From positions 1-44,656 of the forward strand of contig NZ_JAIXRZ010000009.1 of the NCBI RefSeq assembly GCF_027484945.1: a stretch of DNA of 44,656 nucleotides, read 5' to 3'. Origin of the DNA: Flavobacterium sp. GTDB taxonomy: Bacteria; Bacteroidota; Bacteroidia; Flavobacteriales; Flavobacteriaceae. Under the pieces are notes generated by a model. The model had not been told where the DNA came from, made no database searches, and saw only the letters and a list, made by a program, of their open reading frames with translations. The translations under genes were made by a program, and so were the position numbers. Position 1 is the first letter of the stretch; every line of letters starts with the position of its first letter. Shown piece by piece: positions 24,116 to 33,140 of the stretch.

Positions 24116-24144
24116 GTCAAATAAAACCAATGATTTAATGGTAT

Positions 24145-24173
24145 AAAAGCGTCTCTTCGGAGGCGTTTTTTAT
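24145..24173 (+). terminator. Rho-independent terminator of the persulfide locus
   Basis: Six-base stem CGTCTC / GAGGCG (one G-T pair) around TTCG (24150-24165), preceded by A's and followed by a T-run. Confidence 0.85.
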
Positions 24174-24253
24174 TATAAATAAAGCTTCGGTGCTATAGGG
24201 AAATTGGATAAGTGATTTCTAAAAGTGCTTTACCTTTAAAGTAATCGTCTTAT

Positions 24254-24283
24254 AAAAAAACCTGCACGTAACGGTGCAGGTTT
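24254..24283 (-). terminator. Rho-independent terminator after the aminotransferase
   Basis: Perfect 10-base stem AAACCTGCAC / GTGCAGGTTT (24258-24267 and 24274-24283) with a six-base loop and a T-run on the minus strand, 20 bases past the aminotransferase stop. Confidence 0.88.
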
Positions 24284-24303
24284 CAAATTGTAGGGATTCA
24301 ATC

Positions 24304-25503
24304 CTAATGAATAGCTTTATATGCGGTTAGCGCAGCATCGAGCACTTCGATCGCACGCTGTAAATCGTCCTTTTTTAATACATAAGCAATACGGACTTCA
24401 TCCAGACCAACGCCAGGAGTAGAATAAAATCCGGCTGCAGGTGCGACCATTACTGTGGCTCCTTGATAATCAAAAGATTCTAATAACCATTGGGCAAAAT
24501 CATCCGCATTGGCTACAGGTAATTTTGCAATACAATAGAATGCCCCTTTTGGTGTCGCAACTTTTACACCCTCTATTTTTTCTAATCCCGCCACTAATAG
24601 ATCCCGTCGTTCTTTGTATTCTTCGATAACTTCATCAAAATAGGATTGCGGGGTTTCTAAAGCGGCTTCACTTGCAATTTGCGCGTAAGTAGGCGGACTC
24701 AAGCGCGCTTGTGCAAACTTCATAGCAGTAGCCATCACTTCTTTGTTTTTGGAAACGATACAACCGATTCGTGCGCCACACATACTATATCGTTTGGATA
24801 CCGAGTCGATCATAATGGCATTTTCTTCAAGACCCGCTTCTTGTAATACCGAATGGTGTTGAACCCCTTCATCATAAATAAATTCTCGGTATACTTCATC
24901 AGCAATTAAAAATAAATCGTACTTTTTAACGATAGCTGCCAATTGTTCAATTTCTTCTTTAGAATACAAATACCCTGTTGGATTCCCGGGATTGCAAATT
25001 AATATAGCTTTAGTTTTGGGTGTTATCAATTTTTCAAAAGCAGCAATAGGGGGTAGCGCAAATCCTTCCTCAAGTGTCGAAATTACCGGAACTACAGTCA
25101 CTCCCGAAGCAATGGCAAATCCATTGTAGTTGGCATAAAAGGGTTCTGGAATGATAATTTCATCACCTACATCCATCGTACTTCCAATAGCAAACAATAA
25201 GGCTTCAGAACCTCCGGTTGTGATAATAATATCTTGCTTTTCTACTGGTAATCCATGATTACAATAATATTGAGCTAATTTTGTACGGTAGCTTTCAAAC
25301 CCGGCCGAATGACTGTATTCCAATACCCGAATATCAGCATTTTTAACAGCGTTTAATGCAACTTCAGGTGTTTTTATATCGGGTTGACCAATGTTTAAAT
25401 GGTATACTTTTACCCCTTTACTTTTGGCAATATCTGCATAAGGTACAAGTTTACGAATAGGGGATTCAGGCATGGTTTTGCCTTTATGAGATACATGTGG
25501 CAT
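24304..25503 (-). CDS. Class I/II pyridoxal-phosphate aminotransferase
   Basis: 399-residue fold-type I aminotransferase. PLP features: TTGGSEALLFAI (phosphate-side helix), CNPGNPTGYLYS (pyridine-ring Asn), IADEVYREF (ring-nitrogen Asp), SVSKRYSMCGARIG (Schiff-base Lys237), and a C-terminal Arg region EVRIAYVL. The whole fits aspartate/aromatic aminotransferases of the AspC-like group common in Flavobacteria. It probably transfers amino groups between glutamate and aspartate or aromatic 2-oxoacids in the cytoplasm; specificity cannot be settled. It is divergent from the aspartyl protease gene, separated by 106 bases, and ends in its own terminator. Confidence 0.9.
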   Translation of the reverse strand: MPHVSHKGKTMPESPIRKLVPYADIAKSKGVKVYHLNIGQPDIKTPEVALNAVKNADIRVLEYSHSAGFESYRTKLAQYYCNHGLPVEKQDIIITTGGSEALLFAIGSTMDVGDEIIIPEPFYANYNGFAIASGVTVVPVISTLEEGFALPPIAAFEKLITPKTKAILICNPGNPTGYLYSKEEIEQLAAIVKKYDLFLIADEVYREFIYDEGVQHHSVLQEAGLEENAIMIDSVSKRYSMCGARIGCIVSKNKEVMATAMKFAQARLSPPTYAQIASEAALETPQSYFDEVIEEYKERRDLLVAGLEKIEGVKVATPKGAFYCIAKLPVANADDFAQWLLESFDYQGATVMVAPAAGFYSTPGVGLDEVRIAYVLKKDDLQRAIEVLDAALTAYKAIH

Positions 25504-25609
25504 GGTTTGATTTATTTAATGCTGCAAATTTGCAAATTTTTAGCGTATTTTAACGAATGGTCACCCTAAAATATATTCGTAATTCGTTAATTTTATAGAA
25601 AAAACAAGC

Positions 25610-26941
25610 ATGTTTTGCAGACTGTATTCGGTTTTATTACTTTTTGGTTCGTTATTAGCTTGGGGGCAGTCGGGTTTCGAACTAGATAATGACCGCAAAA
25701 AGTCAAAAATTCCCTTCCAATGGGTAAATAATTTAATCATACTCCCCGTTGAGTTAAATGGAATTCCACTCAATTTTCTTTTGGATACGGGTGTTGAAGA
25801 GACTATTCTTTTTAGTTTAGATGATCCTAATGAAGTTCAATTTTCAACGTTAGAAAAAGTAAAAATCAAAGGATTTGGTGCAAATGAACCAATTGATGCC
25901 TACCGAGCTGATCATAATTCCCTTCGCATTGGTAGCGCCTTAGACAACGATCATAAGGTTTATATATTACTAGATCAAGAAATTAACATTTCTTCTTCAG
26001 TAGGACTTCCCGTTAATGGAATAGTCGGTGCACACTTTTTTAAAAATTTTTTAGTGCGAATTGATTATGTGAACCAACGCCTAATCATTGGGAAATCCCT
26101 CCAAAAAGTAAAACGGCGAAAAGAGCAATTCACACCCTTACCACTTTATTTAGTACAAAATAAACCGTATGTAAAAATGAAGGGCCAACAAGGAATAAAA
26201 ACAATCGATTTATTGCAATTATTGGATACCGGTAATACCGATGCTGCCTGGTTGTTTCCAGCGGTTATGCCGCAGTCGTTTCTTTCAAAAAATACAATAC
26301 AAGATTACCTAGGAAAAGGCTTAAGTGGGACAATTTATGGGAATCGCAGCCGAATTGATGGGCTTAAATGGGATACATTTATGCTCCCGCGACCTATAGT
26401 TGCGATGCCCGATAGTTTATCTATGACGCATTTGGTTCAGGTGACAAACCGCACGGGATCAATTGGAAACGAATTCCTGCGCCGCTTTCATGTTATTTTT
26501 GATTATGCACAACAACAACTATATATTCGCCCTAATCGTGACTATGATGATCCTTTTCGTTACAATATGTCGGGAATAGAAGTAAAGCACCAAGGGCTGC
26601 AGTGGATTGCTAAATCGCAGCGAACAGATTCTCGACTAACCTATGGCGATATTACTTTTGAAGGGAGTTCAACGAGTATTAGAGATAAAATTAAATACCA
26701 GTTTGAACTCAAGCCAATTTATGTAGTTGCGAATGTTCGTCCCGATTCTCCCGGTGCTAAGGTTGGCATTCAAAAAGGAGATATACTTCTAACCATTGAA
26801 GAAAAAGAGGGCCATGAAATGTCTTTAGATCAAATCAATTCATATTTTAAACAACAAGACGGGAAAAGTATCGAAATGGAATTGGAACATTTGGGTAACC
26901 CCTACAAAGTAACCTTGGTATTAAAAGATGTGTTGCCATAA
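25610..26941 (+). CDS. Secreted aspartyl protease-like protein with PDZ domain
   Basis: 443 residues: signal peptide (about 1-20, ending LLAWGQ), then two retropepsin-like half domains with the motifs FLLDTGVEETILF (Asp59) and LQLLDTGNTDAAWLF (Asp206), each with the hydrophobic-Asp-Thr-Gly signature. Near the C-terminus is a PDZ domain (about 360-443) with GAKVGIQKGDILLTIEE. Proteins of this layout are widespread in Bacteroidota, but few have been studied. Two Asp-Thr-Gly motifs in one chain imply a self-contained active site. The ATG at 25610 gives the signal peptide; a -7-like TATATTCG lies at 25572-25579. Likely periplasmic; the substrate is unknown. Confidence 0.85.
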   Translation: MFCRLYSVLLLFGSLLAWGQSGFELDNDRKKSKIPFQWVNNLIILPVELNGIPLNFLLDTGVEETILFSLDDPNEVQFSTLEKVKIKGFGANEPIDAYRADHNSLRIGSALDNDHKVYILLDQEINISSSVGLPVNGIVGAHFFKNFLVRIDYVNQRLIIGKSLQKVKRRKEQFTPLPLYLVQNKPYVKMKGQQGIKTIDLLQLLDTGNTDAAWLFPAVMPQSFLSKNTIQDYLGKGLSGTIYGNRSRIDGLKWDTFMLPRPIVAMPDSLSMTHLVQVTNRTGSIGNEFLRRFHVIFDYAQQQLYIRPNRDYDDPFRYNMSGIEVKHQGLQWIAKSQRTDSRLTYGDITFEGSSTSIRDKIKYQFELKPIYVVANVRPDSPGAKVGIQKGDILLTIEEKEGHEMSLDQINSYFKQQDGKSIEMELEHLGNPYKVTLVLKDVLP

Positions 26942-26964
26942 AAAAAGCCCGATTACTCGGGCTT
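26940..26964 (-). terminator. Rho-independent terminator after the DUF1573 gene
   Basis: Perfect 8-base stem AAGCCCGA / TCGGGCTT (26945-26952 and 26957-26964) with a T-run only on the minus strand. It abuts the stop codon of the convergent protease gene. Confidence 0.85.
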
Positions 26965-26966
26965 CA

Positions 26967-27404
26967 TTAGGATTTATTCATCAATAAATTTGTTTTCTTT
27001 TCAAGGGGGTTGGGCTCGTTTTTAACAATAACCTCACCTTTAATTTTTAAGGCTACCATGCCTCCTTCAACATTGACTGCATTGGTTTCTACTGTAATGG
27101 TTTTACGAATAGGCCCGGGATTCATATTGTATTTTACCTTGATTTCACCCGTTTTACCTGGCATGATTGGCTGTTCGGGTTTGCTCGGCACGGTACAGCC
27201 ACAAGTCGATTGCACATTTTTAATAATCAAAGGCTGATCTCCTGTATTGGTAAATTCAAAAATACGCTCACCATTATCAGTTTCTTTGGTTACCGTTCCA
27301 TAGTCAAGGGTATTGTCTTTATCTTTAAAAACAATTTTGGGTCCGTTTTGTGCGCTCAGCATGCTCGATATAAAAAGCATTGCAGCAAATAGTATAGGTT
27401 TCAT
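26967..27404 (-). CDS. DUF1573 secreted protein
   Basis: 145 residues: signal peptide (about 1-18, cleavage after MLSA) and one DUF1573 domain, an Ig-like beta-sandwich. Typical segments are YGTVTKETDNGERIFEFTN, QPLIIKNVQSTCGCTVP and PGKTGEIKVKYN. The CGC pair is a family hallmark. Two further in-frame ATGs (27413, 27437) lie upstream; 27404 is chosen because it opens the signal peptide cleanly. Such proteins are abundant in Bacteroidota and probably act as periplasmic or surface-associated binding modules; no function is established. It stands divergent to valS, with its terminator shared with no other gene. Confidence 0.85.
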   Translation of the reverse strand: MKPILFAAMLFISSMLSAQNGPKIVFKDKDNTLDYGTVTKETDNGERIFEFTNTGDQPLIIKNVQSTCGCTVPSKPEQPIMPGKTGEIKVKYNMNPGPIRKTITVETNAVNVEGGMVALKIKGEVIVKNEPNPLEKKTNLLMNKS

Positions 27405-27488
27405 AAGTGGCATTTTGTGTAAAGTTACTACTTTCATTTTTCGTACAAAATTTTAAATCTTAAATTTTTCGTAACATACTATTTTCAG

Positions 27489-27496
27489 TACTTTTG
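27489..27496 (+). promoter_or_regulatory. -7 promoter element of valS
   Basis: TACTTTTG matches TAnnTTTG exactly. Transcription is expected to start a few bases downstream, at or beside G27499/G27500, which is the first base of the leader's closing stem. The -33 is poor (TTTC at spacing 18). Confidence 0.6.
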
Positions 27497-27498
27497 TA

Positions 27499-27568
27499 GG
27501 CACTAAATCAAAAAGCGTACCAATTTTGGTGGTTCGAATTAAGCATGTTAAAATGCTTGTTTAGTGCC
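27499..27568 (+). ncRNA. Structured 5' leader of valS, possible three-way junction RNA
   Basis: Nine-base closing stem GGCACTAAA / TTTAGTGCC (27499-27507 and 27560-27568) encloses two hairpins: ACCA / TGGT (27519-27522 and 27527-27530) and AAGCAT / ATGCTT (27541-27546 and 27553-27558). The folded unit begins at the predicted transcription start and is followed by about 108 bases to the valS ATG. T-box switches are not known in Bacteroidota and no T-box sequence is seen. It could be a cis-regulatory leader or a small RNA. The structure is read by eye only. Confidence 0.5.
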
Positions 27569-27676
27569 AAAACGCCTTTGCCTTTTAACTGCGATTTGCT
27601 TCGAGTTTACGGGCTTTAATTAGGCTTATATTCGTCGATTTTTGGTTCAATTTATAGTAAAAACAATAATTAACTC

Positions 27677-30304
27677 ATGATTCCAGCACAGTACAATGCC
27701 AAAGATGTAGAACAAAAATGGTACAGCTATTGGATGAAGAACGATTACTTCACTTCTAAGCCCGACCACCGAAAGCCCTATACTATTGTTATTCCTCCAC
27801 CCAATGTAACCGGTATTTTACACATGGGTCATATGTTGAACAATACGATTCAAGATGTGTTGATTCGTCGTGCTCGGCTTAAAGGTTTCAATGCCTGCTG
27901 GGTTCCGGGTACCGATCACGCATCGATTGCTACCGAGGCTAAAGTAGTGGCAAAGTTGAAAAGCGAAGGTATAGATAAAAAAGATTTGAGTCGTGAAGAA
28001 TTTTTAAAGCACGCTTGGGATTGGACGGAAGAATATGGGGGTACCATTTTAGAACAATTGAAAAAATTGGGTTGTTCGTGTGATTGGAGTCGCACCAAAT
28101 TCACGATGGACAGCGATATGACGGCTTCGGTTATTCATTCGTTTGTCGATTTATACAACAAGGGGTTAATTTACCGCGGCTTCCGAATGGTGAATTGGGA
28201 TCCTCAGGCGAAAACCACTCTTTCAGATGAAGAAGTTATTTATGAAGAGCGCAATGGTAAATTATACTATGTCAATTATAAAATCGAGGGAAGTGATCAA
28301 TGGGTAACGATTGCGACAACGCGCCCTGAAACGATATTGGGGGATACCGCTATCTGCATCCATCCTGAGGATGAACGATACCAACATTTGAAAGGTAAAA
28401 AAGCAATTGTTCCAATTTGCAACCGCAGTATTCCTATCATTTTTGACGATTATGTAGATCTCGAATTTGGAACCGGTTGTTTGAAAGTAACACCCGCGCA
28501 TGATGTCAATGATAAGGAATTAGGTGAACGACATCATTTAGATATCATTGATATTTTTAATGAAGACGCTACCTTAAATCAATTTGGATTGCATTATGCC
28601 GGAAAAGATCGTTTTGAGGTGCGAGAGGCCATTGCTGTTGAATTAGAATCCATTGGGGCTTTGGTAAAAACAGAAAACTATTTGAATAAAGTAGGAACTT
28701 CTGAACGCACCAAAGCAGTAATTGAACCGCGTCTGTCAGATCAATGGTTTTTGCGTATGGATATGTTGGTGAAACCAGCAATAAAAGCGGTTTTAGAAAC
28801 CGAAGATGTAAAATTGTATCCAAGTCGTTTTAATAATACCTACCGCCATTGGTTAGAAAATATACGCGATTGGAATATTTCCCGTCAGTTATGGTGGGGT
28901 CAACAGATACCTGCTTATTATTTTGGTCCCGGAAATGAAGATTTTGTAGTGGCAGCTACGCCATCGGATGCCTTGGAATTGGCAAAAAATAAATCCGGTA
29001 ATTTTAATTTAACCGCAGCAGATTTACGCCAGGATGATGATGTTTTGGATACTTGGTTTTCAGCTTGGTTATGGCCAATTACTGTATTTGGGGGAATTTT
29101 AGATCCCAAAAATGAAGACTATAATTACTATTATCCAACGAATGATTTAGTAACCGGTCCGGATATTTTGTTTTTCTGGGTGGCCCGAATGATCATTGCC
29201 GGATATGAATATACAGATGCCAAACCCTTTTCAAATGTATATTTAACAGGGTTAGTGCGCGACAAGTTAGGTCGAAAAATGTCTAAATCGCTTGGGAACT
29301 CTCCCGATCCCTTAGATTTGATCGATCGTTTTGGTGCCGATGGTGTTCGTGTTGGATTATTGTTAAGTGGTTCAGCAGGTAATGATATTTTATTTGATGA
29401 AGAATTATGCCAACAAGGAAAAGCTTTTGCAAATAAAATTTGGAATGCATTTCGACTAATCAAAGGTTGGGAAGTAGCCGATTGTGCGCAGCCTGAAGCA
29501 TCAAAAACAGCTATAGCGTGGTACGAAGCCAAGTTGCAACAAACGTTGATTGAGGTAGAAGCCAGTTTTGAAAAATACCGAATTTCCGATGCTTTAATGG
29601 CGATTTACAAATTGTTTTGGGATGATTTCTGCTCGTGGTATTTAGAAATGATTAAACCGGGTTACCAACAGCCAATCGATCGCTTGACGTTTACAAAAAC
29701 GATTGCTATTTTGGAATCCAATTTGAAATTATTGCATCCGTTTATGCCATTTTTAACCGAAGAGATTTGGCAGCATATCCAAGAGCGTTCTTCAGATGAC
29801 GCATTAATCATAGCGGAATGGCCAAAAACAGCAGCTTATGATGCACATTTGGTAACCGATTTTGAATTTGCTACCGAAGTAATTTCGGGGATTCGAACCA
29901 TTCGCAAAGAAAAAAATATCCCGTTTAAAGATCCGATTGATTTAAAAATAGTGAACAATGAAAATGCATCACCTTTTTTTGATGCAATTATAGCTAAATT
30001 AGGAAATGTTGTTTCTATAGCGTATGTTTCTGATAAAGTGGACGGAGCTTTATCCTACAGGGTAAAATCCAATGAGTATTTTATTCCAATTACTGGAGCT
30101 ATAGATGTAGCCGCTGAAATTGAAAAATTAACCGCTGAATTAGATTATATGAAAGGATTTTTAAAGTCGGTTCAAGCCAAACTTTCCAATGAAAAATTTG
30201 TTGCCGGTGCTCCCGAAAAAGTAATCGAAATGGAACGCAAGAAAGAGGCCGATGCCTTGGCCAAAATTGCAACAATAGTTCACAGTTTAGATGGATTAAA
30301 ATAA
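27677..30304 (+). CDS. valS: Valyl-tRNA synthetase
   Basis: Class Ia synthetase of 875 residues charging tRNA-Val, normal length for the family. Seen: the HIGH-type motif [14 protein letters not shown] (His49 to His52), the CP1 editing domain (about 195-345) with [12 protein letters not shown], tRNA-binding and catalytic segment [22 protein letters not shown] motif [10 protein letters not shown] (534-538), the anticodon-binding helical domain, and a C-terminal coiled coil (about 810-875) rich in Lys and Glu. ATG 27677 opens on [16 protein letters not shown] as usual. It has a structured leader of about 178 bases and shares a bidirectional terminator with the peptidase gene downstream. Confidence 0.98.
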   Translation: MIPAQYNAKDVEQKWYSYWMKNDYFTSKPDHRKPYTIVIPPPNVTGILHMGHMLNNTIQDVLIRRARLKGFNACWVPGTDHASIATEAKVVAKLKSEGIDKKDLSREEFLKHAWDWTEEYGGTILEQLKKLGCSCDWSRTKFTMDSDMTASVIHSFVDLYNKGLIYRGFRMVNWDPQAKTTLSDEEVIYEERNGKLYYVNYKIEGSDQWVTIATTRPETILGDTAICIHPEDERYQHLKGKKAIVPICNRSIPIIFDDYVDLEFGTGCLKVTPAHDVNDKELGERHHLDIIDIFNEDATLNQFGLHYAGKDRFEVREAIAVELESIGALVKTENYLNKVGTSERTKAVIEPRLSDQWFLRMDMLVKPAIKAVLETEDVKLYPSRFNNTYRHWLENIRDWNISRQLWWGQQIPAYYFGPGNEDFVVAATPSDALELAKNKSGNFNLTAADLRQDDDVLDTWFSAWLWPITVFGGILDPKNEDYNYYYPTNDLVTGPDILFFWVARMIIAGYEYTDAKPFSNVYLTGLVRDKLGRKMSKSLGNSPDPLDLIDRFGADGVRVGLLLSGSAGNDILFDEELCQQGKAFANKIWNAFRLIKGWEVADCAQPEASKTAIAWYEAKLQQTLIEVEASFEKYRISDALMAIYKLFWDDFCSWYLEMIKPGYQQPIDRLTFTKTIAILESNLKLLHPFMPFLTEEIWQHIQERSSDDALIIAEWPKTAAYDAHLVTDFEFATEVISGIRTIRKEKNIPFKDPIDLKIVNNENASPFFDAIIAKLGNVVSIAYVSDKVDGALSYRVKSNEYFIPITGAIDVAAEIEKLTAELDYMKGFLKSVQAKLSNEKFVAGAPEKVIEMERKKEADALAKIATIVHSLDGLK

Positions 30305-30323
30305 AATTCGTCAAATAATTACC

Positions 30324-30355
30324 AAAAAGGAGTCGAATTAACGACTCCTTTTTTT
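30324..30355. terminator. Bidirectional terminator between valS and the M28-PDZ gene
   Basis: Stem AAAAAGGAGTCG / CGACTCCTTTTT (30324-30335 and 30342-30353) with A-run and T-run on opposite sides, so it serves both convergent genes. Confidence 0.88.
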
Positions 30356-32579
30356 ATTCAAATTTCACCTTTACGGTTTGTGAAGTACCATTTCGTGTAA
30401 ACACAACTTCAATTTCATCACCGGGATTAATTTTTGATAATGCTTCCATGTAGCCGTATACGTCTTTAATTGCTAAAGTTCCCATCTTGGTTATAACATC
30501 GCCTTCTTGAATTCCTGCTTTTTGTGCTGGACGGTTATCGGTTACTCCATCAACATGTAACCCATCGGGATGCTCGGTATAATCGGGCATTATTCCCATG
30601 GTAACTTTGTATTTCGGACGTGTTTTACCCGCATTTATTTTGGTTTTTGTAAAAACAACCGAATCCAAATCGGCGATTGCAAGTGCACATCGTCCAACGT
30701 ATTCAATGATGTTTTTTACCCCATAATAATTAATTTTTGCTTCATCATCAGTGGGTTTGTGGTAATCGTTATGCGTTCCAGTAAAGAAATTTAAAACGGC
30801 AATATCCTGCAAATAAAACGATGTATGATCGGTCGGTCCCGTTCCACTTGCATCCATAGTGATATGGAATCCGGCGGGCTTATTGCGTTCTACCATTTCT
30901 GGAAAATCAGGGCAAGTTCCTGTTCCTCCAACGACCAAATCTTTGGATGTATTTAAGCGACCAATCATATCCATATTCAACATGGCTACAACGTTTGGAG
31001 TATTGGTTTTTATCATTTCGGCCAGTGCTTTAGAACCAATTAATCCATCTTCCTCTGCAGAGAAAAGGGCAAAAATATAATTTGCTTTTTCCAACGATTT
31101 ATTTTGCGAAAATTGGCGTGCCAATTCGAGTACACCGGCTACACCCGAAGCATTATCATCGGCGCCATTATGAATTTCGCCTTTGGAATTCATTGATGTC
31201 GAATTTCCATGTTCATTTAGCCCTAAATGATCATAATGAGCTCCAATAACAATAGTTTTTGATGCCTTATTATCAAGATAAGCAACCACATTCTGCGCTT
31301 TTATTTTTACTTCTTGTGGATTTATTGAATCGTTTGGGTTCAATTTGTAATTGTATTCAAATGGAATAGCGAATGATTTCCCTTGATACGGTTTTAATCC
31401 CATTTTTTTAAATTGCTCCCCTAAATAATTTGCCGCTTTTTGTTCTTCTTTTGAACCGGCAAGTCGACCTTTTAAATCATCTGAAGCTAAAAACGATAGA
31501 TGTTTTTTTAATTCGGGTTCATTTACATACGCTGCGGGATCTATATCGACCCAATCGGCAATAAATACATTAGTTTCACGCGCGGCCTGTTGTTGGCGAT
31601 TACTCGAGAATACCAATTTCTTTCCATTCGGCGAAAACATAGGAAAAGCATTGAATTCACTTTCAAATGTGATTTGTTTCAAATAAGTACCATCAACATC
31701 AATCATATACAATTGGAAGTCGTAACCTCGTGTTGCATGGTGATTGGATGAGAAGATAATTTTCTTGTCGGATGGGTGGAAGAAGGGTGCCCAATTGGCT
31801 TTACCTAAATTTGTAATTTGTTTCAAATCGGATCCGTCAACATTGCAAGTGTAAATTTCCATTTCGGTTGGCGCCACCACATGGTCTAGTAGTAAGGATT
31901 TGTAATCATTAATTTCAGCTTCAGTTTTCGGTCGGGAAGCCCGAAAAACTAATTTTTTGCTGTCATGTGAGAAGAAACTTCCGCCATCATAACCTAATCC
32001 GAAGGTAACTTGCTTTAGGTTGGACCCATCAATATCCATGGTCCATAACTCTAAGTCGCCAGAGCGGGTGGAAGTAAATGCTATTTTTTTGCCATCGGGA
32101 GAGACTACGGCTTCGGCGTCATATCCGGGGGTGTTGGTTAATTGCTTGATAATAGTGCCGTTAAGATCGGCGATATATAAATCAAATTCAGGGTAAATTG
32201 CCCATAAATATTTTCCATCCCGTGGTTTTGGTGGTGGAGGGCATTCATTTTGTGATCCATGGGTTGATGCAAAAATAATGTGTTTTCCATCGGGCATAAA
32301 ATAGGAGCAAGTCGTACGTCCTTTTCCATTGGAAATTCGTTTCAAACTTTGGGGAGAAAATTTCTTTGCATTAAGATTTAGGGAATAAATTTGATCACAT
32401 GCAGCTCCGAGATTCGGATTGGTTACTTGAAGTGTGAGCATTGATCCATCGGGACTGAAATATGCCTCGGCATTATCGCCACCAAAGGTTAGCTTTTGGA
32501 TATTTTTTAATTGGGATTCCTGAGCGAATAAGCCCAACGAAAAGAAAAGGGCTATCCAAAATAAGCGTGTTACTTTCAT
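30354..32579 (-). CDS. M28 zinc peptidase with N-terminal TolB-like propeller and C-terminal PDZ
   Basis: 741-residue secreted protein: signal peptide (1-19, ending GLFAQ), a beta-propeller of TolB/PD40-type repeats (about 25-345; MFSPNGKKLVFSSNR is one blade), an M28 aminopeptidase domain (about 360-640), and a PDZ domain (about 655-741; AGIQEGDVITKMG). The M28 set is complete: GAHYDHLGL, NGADDNASG, FSAEEDGLIGS, NMDMIGR and HNDYHKPTDD. The propeller probably gates or binds peptides, as in other propeller-peptidase proteins. Periplasmic or surface protein in peptide degradation. A TATATTTG element on the minus strand (32593-32600) lies just upstream of the ATG. Specificity is unknown. Confidence 0.92.
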   Translation of the reverse strand: MKVTRLFWIALFFSLGLFAQESQLKNIQKLTFGGDNAEAYFSPDGSMLTLQVTNPNLGAACDQIYSLNLNAKKFSPQSLKRISNGKGRTTCSYFMPDGKHIIFASTHGSQNECPPPPKPRDGKYLWAIYPEFDLYIADLNGTIIKQLTNTPGYDAEAVVSPDGKKIAFTSTRSGDLELWTMDIDGSNLKQVTFGLGYDGGSFFSHDSKKLVFRASRPKTEAEINDYKSLLLDHVVAPTEMEIYTCNVDGSDLKQITNLGKANWAPFFHPSDKKIIFSSNHHATRGYDFQLYMIDVDGTYLKQITFESEFNAFPMFSPNGKKLVFSSNRQQQAARETNVFIADWVDIDPAAYVNEPELKKHLSFLASDDLKGRLAGSKEEQKAANYLGEQFKKMGLKPYQGKSFAIPFEYNYKLNPNDSINPQEVKIKAQNVVAYLDNKASKTIVIGAHYDHLGLNEHGNSTSMNSKGEIHNGADDNASGVAGVLELARQFSQNKSLEKANYIFALFSAEEDGLIGSKALAEMIKTNTPNVVAMLNMDMIGRLNTSKDLVVGGTGTCPDFPEMVERNKPAGFHITMDASGTGPTDHTSFYLQDIAVLNFFTGTHNDYHKPTDDEAKINYYGVKNIIEYVGRCALAIADLDSVVFTKTKINAGKTRPKYKVTMGIMPDYTEHPDGLHVDGVTDNRPAQKAGIQEGDVITKMGTLAIKDVYGYMEALSKINPGDEIEVVFTRNGTSQTVKVKFE

Positions 32580-32592
32580 TGTATATTTTTTT

Positions 32593-32600
32593 CAAATATA
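32593..32600 (-). promoter_or_regulatory. -7 promoter element of the M28-PDZ peptidase gene
   Basis: TATATTTG on the minus strand matches the consensus and ends 13 bases before the ATG, giving a very short leader. The -33 region would lie in the 3' end of the response-regulator gene. Confidence 0.55.
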
Positions 32601-32617
32601 CTCGGTTTTTAGCGAAC

Positions 32618-33010
32618 CTATAATTTCAATTTTTCCAAAATAAATGTTAATTGATCTCGATTTAATGGTTTCTCTAAATATCCTTTTAAGTCAGGATATT
32701 GCGCAGCTCTTTGCCTATCTTTTTCGTTTAATGAGGATGTTAGAATATAGATAGGATGTTCAATCAAAAAATTCGGCAATCGTTTTAATAGTCGGTCTAA
32801 AAATTCAAACCCATTGTATTCCGGCATATTGATATCTAAAAGCAGACAAAACGAACCTCCTTTTTTTTCGGAATAGTGATCAATAACATGTTCCAAGGCT
32901 TCCCGACTTGATACAAATGATAGTACAGAACATTCTGGACAACTATTACGTATTGTCTTTTCATGGATATAATTGAAAATCGGATCATCATCTATTAAAA
33001 TAAAAAGCAT
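32618..33010 (-). CDS. Single-domain response regulator (CheY-like)
   Basis: 130-residue receiver domain with no output domain. Acidic pocket Asp7-Asp8-Asp9, phosphoacceptor Asp59 in LLLDINMPEYNG, Thr91/Ser92 in YILTSS and Lys114 in LEKPLN are all present, so it should be phosphorylatable. It likely relays signal from a hybrid or separate histidine kinase encoded elsewhere; no kinase is in the window. It lies upstream of the M28-PDZ gene with 38 bases between, but that gene has its own -7 element. The 130-base gap to the SOD gene (33011-33140) shows nothing I can support beyond AT-rich sequence. Confidence 0.92.
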   Translation of the reverse strand: MLFILIDDDPIFNYIHEKTIRNSCPECSVLSFVSSREALEHVIDHYSEKKGGSFCLLLDINMPEYNGFEFLDRLLKRLPNFLIEHPIYILTSSLNEKDRQRAAQYPDLKGYLEKPLNRDQLTFILEKLKL

Positions 33011-33140
33011 ACGTTTTTGTTTAGAGCAATCTAAATTAAAAAATCTAACTTAAAATTATTAATACTACCGGGAAGACTATAAAAAAATCGGTTATAAGTT
33101 GTTTTTGCCGTTAAAACTACCTTGTTTTCGAATCAAAGTG

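Noticed and set aside
23908..24120. Minus-strand open frame of 70 codons opposite the small Cys-rich protein gene
   Set aside because: It mirrors the Lys/Glu-rich codons as Phe/Leu/Ser, lacks a sensible promoter, and opposes the operon and its terminator.
27519..27540. GGTTCGAAT in the valS leader resembles a tRNA T-loop
   Set aside because: No T-stem or other cloverleaf arms can be drawn around it, and the closing stem is nine pairs rather than an acceptor.
27545..27619. A 24-codon open frame inside the valS leader, a possible attenuator peptide
   Set aside because: It contains only one Val codon, and its ATG lies inside the AAGCAT hairpin; there is no terminator-like hairpin with a T-run before valS.
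33011..33140. Possible SOD terminator hairpin
   Set aside because: A T-run is present on the minus strand but only a weak 4-5 bp stem with a large loop could be drawn.
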